From: Cyclobacterium sp. SYSU L10401
Lineage (GTDB): Bacteria > Bacteroidota > Bacteroidia > Cytophagales > Cyclobacteriaceae
Assembly: GCF_010993705.1 (NCBI RefSeq)
Contig: NZ_WOFO01000002.1
Span: forward strand, 186,001 to 250,000
Reading direction: 5' to 3'
Length of the DNA: 64,000 nucleotides
Part shown: in pieces, positions 6,668-15,274 of the stretch
Layout: every line of letters begins with the position of its first letter
How positions within the stretch are numbered: position 1 is the first letter of the stretch
Program-made: the position numbers and the translations under genes
Notes under the pieces: generated by a model
The model's database searches: none
What the model saw: only the letters and a program-made list of their open reading frames with translations
What the model was told of the DNA's origin: nothing

Positions 6668-7741
6668 TTATTTTTCCCCAAGCAATCCCAGTTCAAAATC
6701 GACACGATGCGCCTTCCTTTTATCATACACGTCATCAAAAACTTCCTTTCTCAATGCGCTATCCCCGGATTTTTTGTACCATTGCTCCTCTCCTGCAAGG
6801 TTAATGCCTGATTCATGGAAATCCAGCAACTGGTCATAAGGTCCTCTGCTTCCCATCAGCTTGACCAGGATGGGTGCCATCTCGATCATGACAAACAAAA
6901 AAATAATCATCCAGTTGGCCCAATAAATGGCCGTATTTTTTAGCGTCAAATCCCTGAAAGCCTGTAACCGGGCTGCCAATCCATCATAAGCATCCAGGGA
7001 CACCATTTGGTTTTGAAATTCCTGTTCCTTCAATACATTGATTCTCCTAATTTCCGCTTCCAGATCCTGAATCCTGGCTTCATTTAGCTTTTGGGTATAT
7101 TGGTAATCCTGCTCTGCCTGATCCAGTTGCCTTTCTTTCTTCTCAGCATTTACGCCAATGCCCGCAAGCCCGGTGGTCCCTTCCGTTTTTACGCCAAATC
7201 TCTCCTGATCATATTCCTTTTGCTTTTGGTTTCGAAAATCCTCTTTAGCGGCAATCCCAGCCCTGAGACCCTCAATTTTACTTTCCAAATCATTGATTTC
7301 CGGATACCCTTCTGCAATTTTTTCCCGGCTTTTTTCTATCGTAGCCAGACGCTGTTCATCCAGTTCTCTGTTGATTTCCTTTTCAAAAATCCTTAGCTCC
7401 AATGGTTTGGCAATAACCAGCGCGATCAGCAAAGCCAATACCAGGCGGGGAAGGGCTTGTTTGAATTCCGGAAGAAATTGATCCTGCTTTTTTAAGGTGG
7501 AAACAATATACCGGTCCAAATTAAAAATCATCAAGGCCCAGATCAAAGCAATGACCAAAATTGCCCATAAAGAGGAAAAAATGGTAGACAAGGCATAGCT
7601 TACAGATAGTCCTGCAAAAACTGCCGTAAAAAGGACCGTTGCCCCAATCCCTATAAACCTGTTTGTACTTGCAGGACACCTCCTGACCAATGGCAGGTAA
7701 GCACCGGAACAAAATATCAGGAATTTTTCGAAATTATTCAT
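6668..7741 (-). CDS. DUF4407 membrane protein
   Basis: The 357-residue protein starts MNNFEKFLIFCSGAYLPLV and fits the DUF4407 family. It has two close transmembrane helices at about residues 28-75, a third at about 100-120 (LVLALLIALVIAKPLEL), a long charged coiled coil at about 125-255, and a fourth helix near 268-292 (IYWANWMIIFLFVMIEMAPI). The family sits in the inner membrane and has no established function. The gene appears monocistronic. The last helix is duplicated at the left edge of the window, showing that this gene family took part in a rearrangement here. Confidence 0.85.
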   Translation of the reverse strand: MNNFEKFLIFCSGAYLPLVRRCPASTNRFIGIGATVLFTAVFAGLSVSYALSTIFSSLWAILVIALIWALMIFNLDRYIVSTLKKQDQFLPEFKQALPRLVLALLIALVIAKPLELRIFEKEINRELDEQRLATIEKSREKIAEGYPEINDLESKIEGLRAGIAAKEDFRNQKQKEYDQERFGVKTEGTTGLAGIGVNAEKKERQLDQAEQDYQYTQKLNEARIQDLEAEIRRINVLKEQEFQNQMVSLDAYDGLAARLQAFRDLTLKNTAIYWANWMIIFLFVMIEMAPILVKLMGSRGPYDQLLDFHESGINLAGEEQWYKKSGDSALRKEVFDDVYDKRKAHRVDFELGLLGEK

Positions 7742-8063
7742 GAATAGGTTAATGTTTAGCGGAATTCATTTCAAAACGCATACCATGCCTGCTTGTGTAT
7801 AGATGTGAGAAAAACAATTGTCATCCAAAAACGGATTTAAACCATAACTAATTAAAAATCAATTTATTATAAATATTTTTTCTAATAAATGTATGGAATT
7901 TCCGGATTGAATCATGCTATGGATGGTTGAAGTTTATCACCAAACCGATTCAAAACTCAGTTTTGTCCGCTTATTGTGTCCGCTTTTGAGACGGTACATG
8001 TTGCTATCTGGTTTTAATATTCAAATTATTATAGTAGTTTAGACCTGAATTATAAACCAAGCC
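7742..8063. other. Intergenic region between divergent genes
   Basis: This region of about 320 bases separates the DUF4407 gene and the SGNH hydrolase gene, which point away from each other, so it must hold both promoters. It is AT-rich in the middle (7850-7900). I see no convincing operator, repeat or small gene. Confidence 0.5.
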
Positions 8064-8714
8064 ATGAAAAATTTCTTCTACCTATCCCTGCTGTTTATTA
8101 TCAGCAGTTCCCTGGCGTTTGCCCAGGATCCTACCCGCTTTTCTGATCAGGTAAGCCAGATCTCCAAAGATTATCCGGCCTCCGATTACCAATCTTCAGT
8201 AGTTTTTACCGGTAGCTCCACTATCCGGATGTGGAAAAGTTTGCAGCAGGATTTTCCGGGAGAAAGAATTGTAAATGCTGGTTTTGGGGGATCTCAGGCA
8301 AGTGACTTGCTGCATTATCTGGATGAGCTTGTGTTGGACTACAAGCCGGAAAAGGTATTTATATATGAGGGAGATAACGACATATCTGCAGGTAAGTCCA
8401 CAGAAGAAATCATCACTACTTATAACCTGATCGTAGAACAAATTGAAAATGAATCGCCAAATACCGAAATCGTCCTGATCAGCGCCAAGCCCAGCGTGGC
8501 CAGGTGGAATCTGGCTGATGAATACATTGCACTTAATGCAGCCATGAAAAAGTATGCCCGTGGAAAGAAAAAAGTAAAGTATGCTGATCTGTGGAAGCCG
8601 ATGTTGAATTCAGAAAAGAAACCAATGGAAGATATTTTTTTAAAGGACAACCTGCACATGAACGAGAAAGGATACGCCATCTGGGCCAAGACCATCAGCA
8701 AATTTTTGAAATAA
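8064..8714 (+). CDS. GDSL/SGNH-family hydrolase, secreted
   Basis: The 216-residue product has a signal peptide cleaved after LAFA (residue 20). SGNH blocks follow in order: FTGSSTIRMW with the likely nucleophile Ser52, NAGFGGSQ with the oxyanion Gly, YEGDNDI with the block III Asn105, and DNLHMNEKG with Asp195 and His198. It should be a periplasmic or secreted esterase of the acetylhydrolase type, possibly de-acetylating glycans. It is a single gene, with repeats downstream. The exact substrate cannot be read from sequence. Confidence 0.88.
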   Translation: MKNFFYLSLLFIISSSLAFAQDPTRFSDQVSQISKDYPASDYQSSVVFTGSSTIRMWKSLQQDFPGERIVNAGFGGSQASDLLHYLDELVLDYKPEKVFIYEGDNDISAGKSTEEIITTYNLIVEQIENESPNTEIVLISAKPSVARWNLADEYIALNAAMKKYARGKKKVKYADLWKPMLNSEKKPMEDIFLKDNLHMNEKGYAIWAKTISKFLK

Positions 8715-8774
8715 AACGTGAATTCTATTAAAGAACGTCCTTAAATACCGGCTATGTTGTCCCTGCGATACCTA

Positions 8775-8809
8775 CCGTCATCGCGAGCACAGCGAAGCGA
8801 TCTGAATCG
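8775..8809. repeat. Interspersed GTCATCGCGAG repeat, copy 1
   Basis: CCGTCATCGCGAGCACAGCG followed by AAGCGATCTGAATCG is one of two near-identical copies in this intergenic stretch (second at 8950-8985, three mismatches). This type of GCGAGC-AGCGA-GCGATCT repeat is known to be scattered through many Bacteroidota genomes. The two copies are in direct orientation. Confidence 0.75.
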
Positions 8810-8949
8810 AAGCGAAGGTATAAATCCATCGAGAATAGGGATTAGGATAGTGATTCGATTTACGTACGGCTTTAGACTGCCGCGGGTGCCCAGCGTTTTA
8901 ACGAAATTCGATTATGTTCAGGTTGGCACCCCCGCAGTGACGCTAAACC

Positions 8950-8985
8950 CCGTCATCGCGAGCGCAGCGAGGCGATCTGAATCGG
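8950..8985. repeat. Interspersed GTCATCGCGAG repeat, copy 2
   Basis: This second copy (CCGTCATCGCGAGCGCAGCG, then AGGCGATCTGAATCGG) lies 175 bases from the first in the same orientation. The whole 8715-9580 interval lacks a believable gene, and the open frames there run through these repeats. The sequence between copies may itself be part of a larger composite repeat. Confidence 0.75.
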
Positions 8986-9220
8986 AGCCTGAACATACGG
9001 AAATCGGAAAAAGGACATCAAGATCGGAAACGCATACAGGTATTACAGATGGTGTGTATGTTAAATACCTGTAAATCAACATATTAAAAATCCACATCGC
9101 CACCCCGATTTCTGTGTTTTTTAAAATGTTAATTTTCACTCTGACAGCAATGCCCGGAATCGGTAAAGATTTCAAAATAAGTAACAATTAACGAATTAAT
9201 ATTTAAGATATTACCGAATA

Positions 9221-9276
9221 AATCCCCCCTGACTCTGGTCAGGGCAGGCTGTACCCTCCACTGCGGCGGAGGGATT
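9221..9276. repeat. Palindrome-rich intergenic element
   Basis: Two hairpins, CCCTGAC-N4-GTCAGGG (9227-9244) and CCCTCC-N8-GGAGGG (9254-9273), are enclosed by an outer AATCCC/GGGATT pairing (9221-9226 with 9271-9276). The nested layout suggests a folded RNA or a small non-autonomous mobile element. No terminal duplication was identified. Confidence 0.6.
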
Positions 9277-9414
9277 TTGTGCAATCTGGATTTTTTACTT
9301 TCTTTTTTTGTAAACATTTCTATAAACCTTATCTAGAATCGAGCTCAGGTTATTAAATTAAGTCATCCTCGCCTTATTCATCTTCCTGAAATCCCCTTTC
9401 AACTGCAAAAAACA

Positions 9415-9445
9415 ATTGGTCTTTGATTTTGTATCATTAACTTTG
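9415..9445 (+). promoter_or_regulatory. Candidate Bacteroidota sigma-ABfr promoter of the porin gene
   Basis: ATTG at 9415-9418 (one mismatch to the -33 TTTG), a 19-base spacer and TAACTTTG at 9438-9445 (exact TAnnTTTG) fit the Bacteroidota housekeeping promoter. Transcription would start near 9452, giving a leader of about 130 bases before the porin ATG at 9581. This is prediction by pattern only. Confidence 0.4.
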
Positions 9446-9580
9446 TAGGAAAATTAACAATTAGGTAATATTAAATTAATATATGCTTAATCTTAGAGCT
9501 TCCGTTATTTGCACTTTATTCCTCGATAAGCCCCTTCAAGCCCGATGGGTATCTATGACAACAAATAAATTCCGCCGGGC

Positions 9581-10783
9581 ATGTCTTTAAAATTTTTGAT
9601 GGCATATATTGCCTTGCTGGTTCCTGGTATGACCCATGCATTTCAGGGAGCCAATGATCCTGTTCCCCAATCAAAATATAGCTATGGCTCCAGGGGTTTT
9701 CAATTCTCTTCCACTGATGGCAAATACCAGTTAAACCTGGGCGGAAGGCTTCAATTTCGTTTTGCCACACCGAGCGACCAGGATCCTATTACGTATGATG
9801 ACTTTTTTGAACAAAGACAAAACCTCTTTAAAATCAACAGAGCCAGACTAAAGGTCGGAGGCCACGCCCACCAACCCTGGCTTAAATATTATTTTGAATA
9901 TGAACTAGGGGTCTCCAGGCTACTGGACTTCCGGGTGATGGTTGAAAAATGGCCTTGGCTGAATTTTAAAATCGGACAATGGAAGTCTGAATATTCCAGG
10001 GAAAGGGTAATATCAAGTGGGAACCAGCAAATGATGGAAAGGTCCATTATCAACAGACCCTTTACACTGGACCGGCAGCAGGGAGCCAGCATTTATGGCA
10101 GATTGGACGGAGGAGGGCTGGCTGATTTCAATTATCACCTGATGGTTTTAACGGGAACCGGAATCGGTGCCAGAAATAATGATGACCAAAAATTGATGTA
10201 TTCAGGCAGGCTGCAATGGAATATCCTGGGAGATGGTGTATCAATGAGTGGATCCGCCCTGAACCGTTTTGAAAAACCAGTGGCATCTCTGGCCTGGGCA
10301 GGGACGACCAATACCAGCCAATATACCCGATACTCTTCTCAGGGAGGCGGTCAATTGGTAGGTTTTGAAGGAAATGTCCCGGGACGGTATAACATAGATC
10401 AATTTCTCCTTGAAAGTACCCTGAAATACAAAAACTTTAGCTGGCACAGTGAATTCCACCAGAAAAGTATAAAGGACAACCAACTGAACCAGTTGACGAA
10501 ATTAAATGGTTGGTTTGTCCAGGGTGGTTTATTATTGAATCCCCAATCCATAGAAAAAGAAGCTCCACTCTTGGAATTGGCATCCAGGTATGCCATATAC
10601 CAACCAAATCAACAACTTCAAATGAACAGTGAGGAAGAAATATCATTGGCGGTCAATTGTTTTTTTAATGGACACCAGAATAAGTTAACCGCTGACATTA
10701 CCCATTTTGAATTTGAAGAAAAATCCGTCAACCGGGAGGCCAGCGGTTGGCGTTTCAGGATTCAGTATGATTTTTCATTTTAA
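9581..10783 (+). CDS. Phosphate-selective porin O/P-like outer-membrane protein
   Basis: The 400-residue protein has a signal peptide (MSLKFLMAYIALLVPGMTHA) and then alternating strand-rich sequence ending in an aromatic C-terminus (FRIQYDFSF), as outer-membrane beta barrels do. The N-terminal region YQLNLGGRLQFRF and the stretch INRARLKVGGHAHQPWLKYY followed by FEYELG match the OprO/OprP porin family. Members form channels for phosphate or other anions, but in Bacteroidota specificity is often unknown. It stands alone, with the candidate promoter above and the SAM riboswitch downstream. Confidence 0.85.
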   Translation: MSLKFLMAYIALLVPGMTHAFQGANDPVPQSKYSYGSRGFQFSSTDGKYQLNLGGRLQFRFATPSDQDPITYDDFFEQRQNLFKINRARLKVGGHAHQPWLKYYFEYELGVSRLLDFRVMVEKWPWLNFKIGQWKSEYSRERVISSGNQQMMERSIINRPFTLDRQQGASIYGRLDGGGLADFNYHLMVLTGTGIGARNNDDQKLMYSGRLQWNILGDGVSMSGSALNRFEKPVASLAWAGTTNTSQYTRYSSQGGGQLVGFEGNVPGRYNIDQFLLESTLKYKNFSWHSEFHQKSIKDNQLNQLTKLNGWFVQGGLLLNPQSIEKEAPLLELASRYAIYQPNQQLQMNSEEEISLAVNCFFNGHQNKLTADITHFEFEEKSVNREASGWRFRIQYDFSF

Positions 10784-10854
10784 CTAGTCAAAAGCAGTTT
10801 TGGATTTGGATAAAAGGCCGGCAGTCTGTTTATTTGCATAAAATTCAGGTGACT

Positions 10855-10958
10855 GATTTATAAAGAAGAGGTGAGAGAACAGGCTCCATGAACCTCTGGC
10901 AACCTTCCGGATGTAGGAAAGGTGCCAATACCTGCCCCTAAGGGACCGATAAATTAGC
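10855..10958 (+). promoter_or_regulatory. SAM riboswitch (S-box class)
   Basis: The stretch contains the conserved S-box elements AGAGGTGAGAGAACAGGCTC, GAACCTCTGGCAACC and AAAGGTGCCAATACCTGCC. A P1 helix is formed by TTTAT near 10857 and ATAAA near 10950. It lies 130 bases upstream of metZ on the same strand. Binding of S-adenosylmethionine should lower metZ expression when methionine is plentiful. The folding pattern is clear from sequence. The off-switch mechanism is not. Confidence 0.9.
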
Positions 10959-11023
10959 CTTTATGACGCAACATTCAGCATTCCAGATTTCTTTTACCCT
11001 TATTCATCCAAACAGCTGCATCA

Positions 11024-11049
11024 CCCGTCTGATCATTAAGATAGACGGG
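11024..11049 (+). promoter_or_regulatory. Hairpin between SAM riboswitch and metZ
   Basis: CCCGTCT (11024-11030) and AGACGGG (11043-11049) pair perfectly around a 12-base loop, about 40 bases upstream of the metZ ATG. It has no U tract, so it is not a standard terminator. It may belong to the expression platform of the riboswitch by masking or exposing the translation start region. This role is inference. Confidence 0.45.
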
Positions 11050-11089
11050 AAGAGGATAGCTACATCTTGTCATCCAGAAAAAAATATTC

Positions 11090-12271
11090 ATGCCCGATCA
11101 TAAAAATTTTGAAACCCAGGCCGTTCGTATCAATGCTTCCTCCTCTAATCAAAGGGAACATTCAGCACCCATTTACCTGAGCTCCAGTTTTGTATTTGAC
11201 TCAGCAGAACAGGCCAGACAAATGTTTGCCGATGAGATTCCCGGTAATATCTATTCCAGGTATGCCAATCCCAACACCAGCGATCTGATCGAAAAGGTAT
11301 GCGCTGCAGAAGGAACCGAAAATGGGGTTTGTACGGCATCGGGGATGGCGGCGATGTTTGGAAGCATGGCCGCCTTATTGCAGCAAGGGGATCACATTCT
11401 GGCTGCCAGATCTCTTTTTGGTTCTACCCATCAATTGTTGACCAGGGTTTTTCCAAAATGGGGGATTTCACATACATATGGTGACATATCAGCCATAGGA
11501 GAATGGGAAAAGCTACTCCAGCCCAATACCAAAATGGTATTTATCGAAACCCCTTCCAATCCGGGATTGGAGATTATTGACCTGGAATACATCGCCAATT
11601 TCGCCAATGCCCATAACCTGATCCTGGTGGTAGACAATTGTTTTGCTACCCCCTACCTTCAGCAACCAGCTAAATGGGGAGCACATATCGTTACGCACAG
11701 TGCTACCAAGTTTATCGATGGACAAGGAAGGGTCCTGGGAGGCCTGATATTGGGCAAAAAAGAATTGATTGAGGAGGTACAATTTTTTATGCGGCATACC
11801 GGTCCCTCGCTCTCTCCCTTCAATGCCTGGGTCTTGGCCAAAAGTATGGAAACATTGGCCGTCCGCATGGACCGCCATTGCGAAAGTGCCTTGAAAATCG
11901 CAAAATATTTTGAAGGGAATGCAGAAATAGAAACGGTCAAATACCCCTTTCTTCCCTCCCATCCCCAATACCAGCTGGCAAAAAAACAAATGCGTCATGG
12001 AGGAGGCATCATTACCCTTACTTTAAAAGGTGGCCTGGTCAGAGCCAAAAAGTTTATCGATCAATTGCAAATGATCACGGTCACTGCCAACCTGGGTGAC
12101 AGCCGAAGCATCATTACCCACCCTGCATCCACTACCCATAGCAAATTGACGGAGGAGGAAAGGGAAAGGGTAGGAATACTCAATGGATTGGTAAGGTTAT
12201 CCGTCGGTTTGGAGCATGTAGATGACATCATCCTGGATATTTCAAGAGCCCTGGATCAATCCAAGACCTAA
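11090..12271 (+). CDS. metZ: O-succinylhomoserine sulfhydrylase
   Basis: This 393-residue PLP enzyme belongs to the Cys/Met metabolism family. The PLP lysine is Lys207 in SATKFIDGQGRVLGG, a form typical of MetZ. The tyrosine/arginine pair YSRYANPN (residues 55-62) and the VVDNCFATPYLQ stretch are also family signatures. It makes homocysteine from an activated homoserine and sulfide in methionine synthesis, in the cytosol. The SAM riboswitch directly upstream supports the assignment. An O-acetylhomoserine sulfhydrylase is the nearest alternative. A terminator follows. Confidence 0.9.
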   Translation: MPDHKNFETQAVRINASSSNQREHSAPIYLSSSFVFDSAEQARQMFADEIPGNIYSRYANPNTSDLIEKVCAAEGTENGVCTASGMAAMFGSMAALLQQGDHILAARSLFGSTHQLLTRVFPKWGISHTYGDISAIGEWEKLLQPNTKMVFIETPSNPGLEIIDLEYIANFANAHNLILVVDNCFATPYLQQPAKWGAHIVTHSATKFIDGQGRVLGGLILGKKELIEEVQFFMRHTGPSLSPFNAWVLAKSMETLAVRMDRHCESALKIAKYFEGNAEIETVKYPFLPSHPQYQLAKKQMRHGGGIITLTLKGGLVRAKKFIDQLQMITVTANLGDSRSIITHPASTTHSKLTEEERERVGILNGLVRLSVGLEHVDDIILDISRALDQSKT

Positions 12272-12299
12272 ATCAAAGTACGATAAGAAAACAAAAAAG

Positions 12300-12325
12300 C
12301 CTTCTTTTAATAAGAAGGTTTTTTT
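12300..12325. terminator. Rho-independent terminator after metZ, probably bidirectional
   Basis: CCTTCTT (12300-12306) pairs with AAGAAGG (12312-12318) and is followed by seven Ts. On the other side lies an A-rich run, so it can also end transcription coming from the opposite strand. It separates metZ from the convergent efflux genes. Confidence 0.85.
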
Positions 12326-12397
12326 GTTTTCATGGGCATTATTCAAAATCCATGTGCCCTGATTATCGTTCCAATTATTAATTTTAGTACATTCAAT

Positions 12398-13696
12398 TTA
12401 TGGTGTTGTGCCTTCTGATCTGCTGACCGGTTTTTCATTTTCCAGTTGGGTACTCACCACGAAATAGGGTCCGGTAATCACTTCCTGACCTTCTTGTAGC
12501 CCCTCCAAAATTTCGATGTTCTCGAAGTCAGAAATACCGGTTTTCACTTCCTGAATCCTGGCCACTTCCCCATCCTTCAAAAACACCAGCTCTTTCAAGT
12601 TTCCTTCTTGTTGCCCGGATGAAAAGGTCTGGTCTGCACGGGTAGTCACTGCAGCCAGGGGAATAGAGAGCACATCTGCTTTTCTTTCTGTGATGATTTC
12701 CACACTTGCGGTCATCCCAGGCCTGAATGGAAAAGGATTTTCTTTGGTTACCAATTCTTTATAGGAGTCGTTTAAAATCCTTATCCTCACTTCAAATTCG
12801 GTAACAGCATCGGCACTTGCTTTCTCATTGGCAGAATTGGCTATAGCCGTAACTATTCCCGTAAACTTTTTGCCACTGAATGCATAGGAATCCACATCGA
12901 TTAAGGTAGTGTCCTGCATACTGATACGGACAATATCATTTTCATTAACATTTACCCTGACTTCCATGCGTGACAAATCAGCTATTCTAAGCATTTCCGT
13001 TCCCGCCATTTGCGCCGTACCTACTACCCTCTCACCCTTTTCTACCAAAAGGCTGGAGACCGTACCATCTGTGGGAGAGTACACATTGGTCAAACGCAAG
13101 TTCTCGGAAGCTTCCTCCACCGAAGCCTGCGCACTTTTCACAATATACTCAGCGGCAAGTACTGTCTGTCTTGCAGCCTCCAGATCATTTTCAGCTGTCA
13201 AAAAATCAGCTTTGGCCTGCTCAAAATCAGCATCTGATATGACGCTATCTTCATACAGCTTCAGGTTTCTGTTATAGGCCAATTCGGCCCGGTTGAATTG
13301 GGCTTCAGAACGCTTCAGAGTGGCCCTGGATTGCGCCAAATTGGCCATCTGTTGATTGAGGTTTGCCTGGGACCTGTCCAGGGCTGAAATAAAATTATCG
13401 GGCCGGATTTTTACCAAAAGATCCCCAATCTTAACAGAATCCCCCTCTTCTACATTAAGTTCAATGATTTCACCAGCTACATCAGGACTCATTTTTACCT
13501 CTCTTTCCGGCTGGACCACTCCGGAAGCACTGACCTTTTCTATGATATCCTTTTTGGATACGCTTTCGATTTCCACTGCTATCGGCTTTTCGCCTCCCAC
13601 CCATCCGGCATTCCTGGCGATAATGGTGAAAACTACTAAAACAGCTACTACTGCCAATAAAATAAATATTAATTTATTTGACTTTTTCTTTGCCAT
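12398..13696 (-). CDS. HlyD/MacA-type efflux periplasmic adaptor subunit
   Basis: The 432-residue protein has one N-terminal membrane anchor (LIFILLAVVAVLVVFTIIAR). A first half-lipoyl segment follows (VSASGVVQPEREVKMSPDVA), then a long coiled-coil hairpin at about residues 105-200, the return lipoyl half (VYSPTDGTVSSLLVEKGE), and barrel domains. It would bridge an inner-membrane pump and a TolC-type channel. The gene lies 12 bases downstream of a TolC-like gene, but no ABC or RND pump gene follows: downstream is metZ, convergent. The pump partner must be encoded elsewhere, or export is shared with another system. Confidence 0.88.
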   Translation of the reverse strand: MAKKKSNKLIFILLAVVAVLVVFTIIARNAGWVGGEKPIAVEIESVSKKDIIEKVSASGVVQPEREVKMSPDVAGEIIELNVEEGDSVKIGDLLVKIRPDNFISALDRSQANLNQQMANLAQSRATLKRSEAQFNRAELAYNRNLKLYEDSVISDADFEQAKADFLTAENDLEAARQTVLAAEYIVKSAQASVEEASENLRLTNVYSPTDGTVSSLLVEKGERVVGTAQMAGTEMLRIADLSRMEVRVNVNENDIVRISMQDTTLIDVDSYAFSGKKFTGIVTAIANSANEKASADAVTEFEVRIRILNDSYKELVTKENPFPFRPGMTASVEIITERKADVLSIPLAAVTTRADQTFSSGQQEGNLKELVFLKDGEVARIQEVKTGISDFENIEILEGLQEGQEVITGPYFVVSTQLENEKPVSRSEGTTP

Positions 13697-13708
13697 TATT
13701 TCTTAAAA

Positions 13709-15046
13709 TTAAAGTGAGAGGGGATGTCCTAAATAAAAATCCAGAACCTTTACACGGAATACATATTCGTATTTGGCGGTGACCAAATCTGCCTGGGCAT
13801 TAAAAAGATTGTTTTGGGCAACCTGAAAATCGACTGCATTGATGGCCCCCACCTCGAAGCGTTGTTGGGCCATACGAAAGGCCTCCTGCAAGGATTCTAC
13901 CCGCAATAGCGAGCTTCGGTAAGATTGCTTTGCAGCATAGGCCGATGTATATGCCGTTTCTATATCCTGACGCAGCAGGTTTTTGGTTTCAATCTCCTGA
14001 ATTTCGCTCAAGCGCTTCTGCACCCTGGCTCTTTGGACCCCGGCCCGATTCCTGAAATTTGTAAATACCGGTATGTTCAATTGCAGGTTGGCTGACTGAG
14101 AAAGGTTATTTTCAAATTGACTCAACAATGGATCAGTAGATCCAAAATTGGTTTGATCTACATAGTTTGAAAATACATTGGCACTCAAGTTCAGGCTTGG
14201 CGCAAATGCCCCTTTGGATATGCGCACTCCCAATTCAGCCGCCTCTACCCCCAGTGCTGCTGCTTCAATCTGCGGAAGATTTTGGGATGCTACAGAATAG
14301 ATGTGTTCAACGCCTCTGTTGTCAATTTCCAATCCCTCTACCTCAAGCTCTGGAACTACGATACCAAACTCATCGGTAAAGGGCAATTGAAGCGATTGGG
14401 AAAGATTTAATCTGGCTATCCTAAGGTTATTTTCCGCATTGATAACCTCCAGTTCATTGGTGGCCATTTGAGCTTGCAGGTCCAGTTGATCCCCCATTGG
14501 CAAGGATCCTGCTTGAACCAGACTTGTCGTTCTTTTCAGTTGATCCTTACTGGTTTCTAGTTGGGAAGTGGCAATATTCAACTGCTCTTGTGAAAAAGCC
14601 ACATTGATAAATAAGTTGATGGTGTTTAAAGAGATATCGTTCCGGCTGGTTTCAACATTCAAGCGGCTGGTAGACGTATTAATTTTTGCCTGTTTGATGC
14701 TGTTGCTTATCTGTCCTCCTGCAAATAGGGGTACACTGGAACTACCGGATATATTGACATTACCTATCCTCCTTGTTTCGAAATCATTGGTTACCGGGTT
14801 GATGGACCTTCCCCATCGGAACCCTGAAGAAGCGCCCATTGAAAAAGACGGAAGTTGCTGCCCCTGCGACTCCATTAAATTGGCTTCAGCATTTAAAAGA
14901 TTTAATTCTGCCCTTTTGAGATCCAGATTGTTTTCCAGGGCAATGGCAACACTTTGTTCAAGGGTAAGCTTTCCCGTTGTTGATTGACCAAAAGTGCTGA
15001 AAGAGAAATACCAACAGCAAAAAAATAAAGCCAAAACATATTTCAT
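13709..15046 (-). CDS. TolC family outer-membrane efflux protein
   Basis: The 445-residue protein has a signal peptide (FFCCWYFSFSTFG) and two long helical repeats with the usual TolC spacing: LTLEQSVAIALENNLDLKRA near the start and VEHIYSVASQNLPQIEAA at mid-protein. It also has helix ends such as RFEVGAINAVDFQVAQNNLF. It forms a trimeric tunnel through the outer membrane and periplasm. It is the first gene of a two-gene operon with the adaptor. Substrates are not evident. Confidence 0.88.
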   Translation of the reverse strand: MKYVLALFFCCWYFSFSTFGQSTTGKLTLEQSVAIALENNLDLKRAELNLLNAEANLMESQGQQLPSFSMGASSGFRWGRSINPVTNDFETRRIGNVNISGSSSVPLFAGGQISNSIKQAKINTSTSRLNVETSRNDISLNTINLFINVAFSQEQLNIATSQLETSKDQLKRTTSLVQAGSLPMGDQLDLQAQMATNELEVINAENNLRIARLNLSQSLQLPFTDEFGIVVPELEVEGLEIDNRGVEHIYSVASQNLPQIEAAALGVEAAELGVRISKGAFAPSLNLSANVFSNYVDQTNFGSTDPLLSQFENNLSQSANLQLNIPVFTNFRNRAGVQRARVQKRLSEIQEIETKNLLRQDIETAYTSAYAAKQSYRSSLLRVESLQEAFRMAQQRFEVGAINAVDFQVAQNNLFNAQADLVTAKYEYVFRVKVLDFYLGHPLSL

Positions 15047-15274
15047 GAATAGAACGATTAAATAAGATGAAGGAGTAAAATCTTAAAATAGAATTATAAA
15101 GTTAGTAAATCTTTTATTAACAAATCAAATTTGGTGCTAAAGAATTAATCACATTAAATATCACACCTTACCAGGGAATAATCGCATGTTAACCTGATTT
15201 TTTAAGTAATTTTAACTTCAAGAAGCAATTATCACGGATTAAACATTCAATTACGGACAACTTACTGTACGATT

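Noticed and set aside
8754-9187. Open frames on both strands of the repeat region
   Set aside because: They run through interspersed repeats, have no signal or domain, and both strands are open only because of repeat composition.
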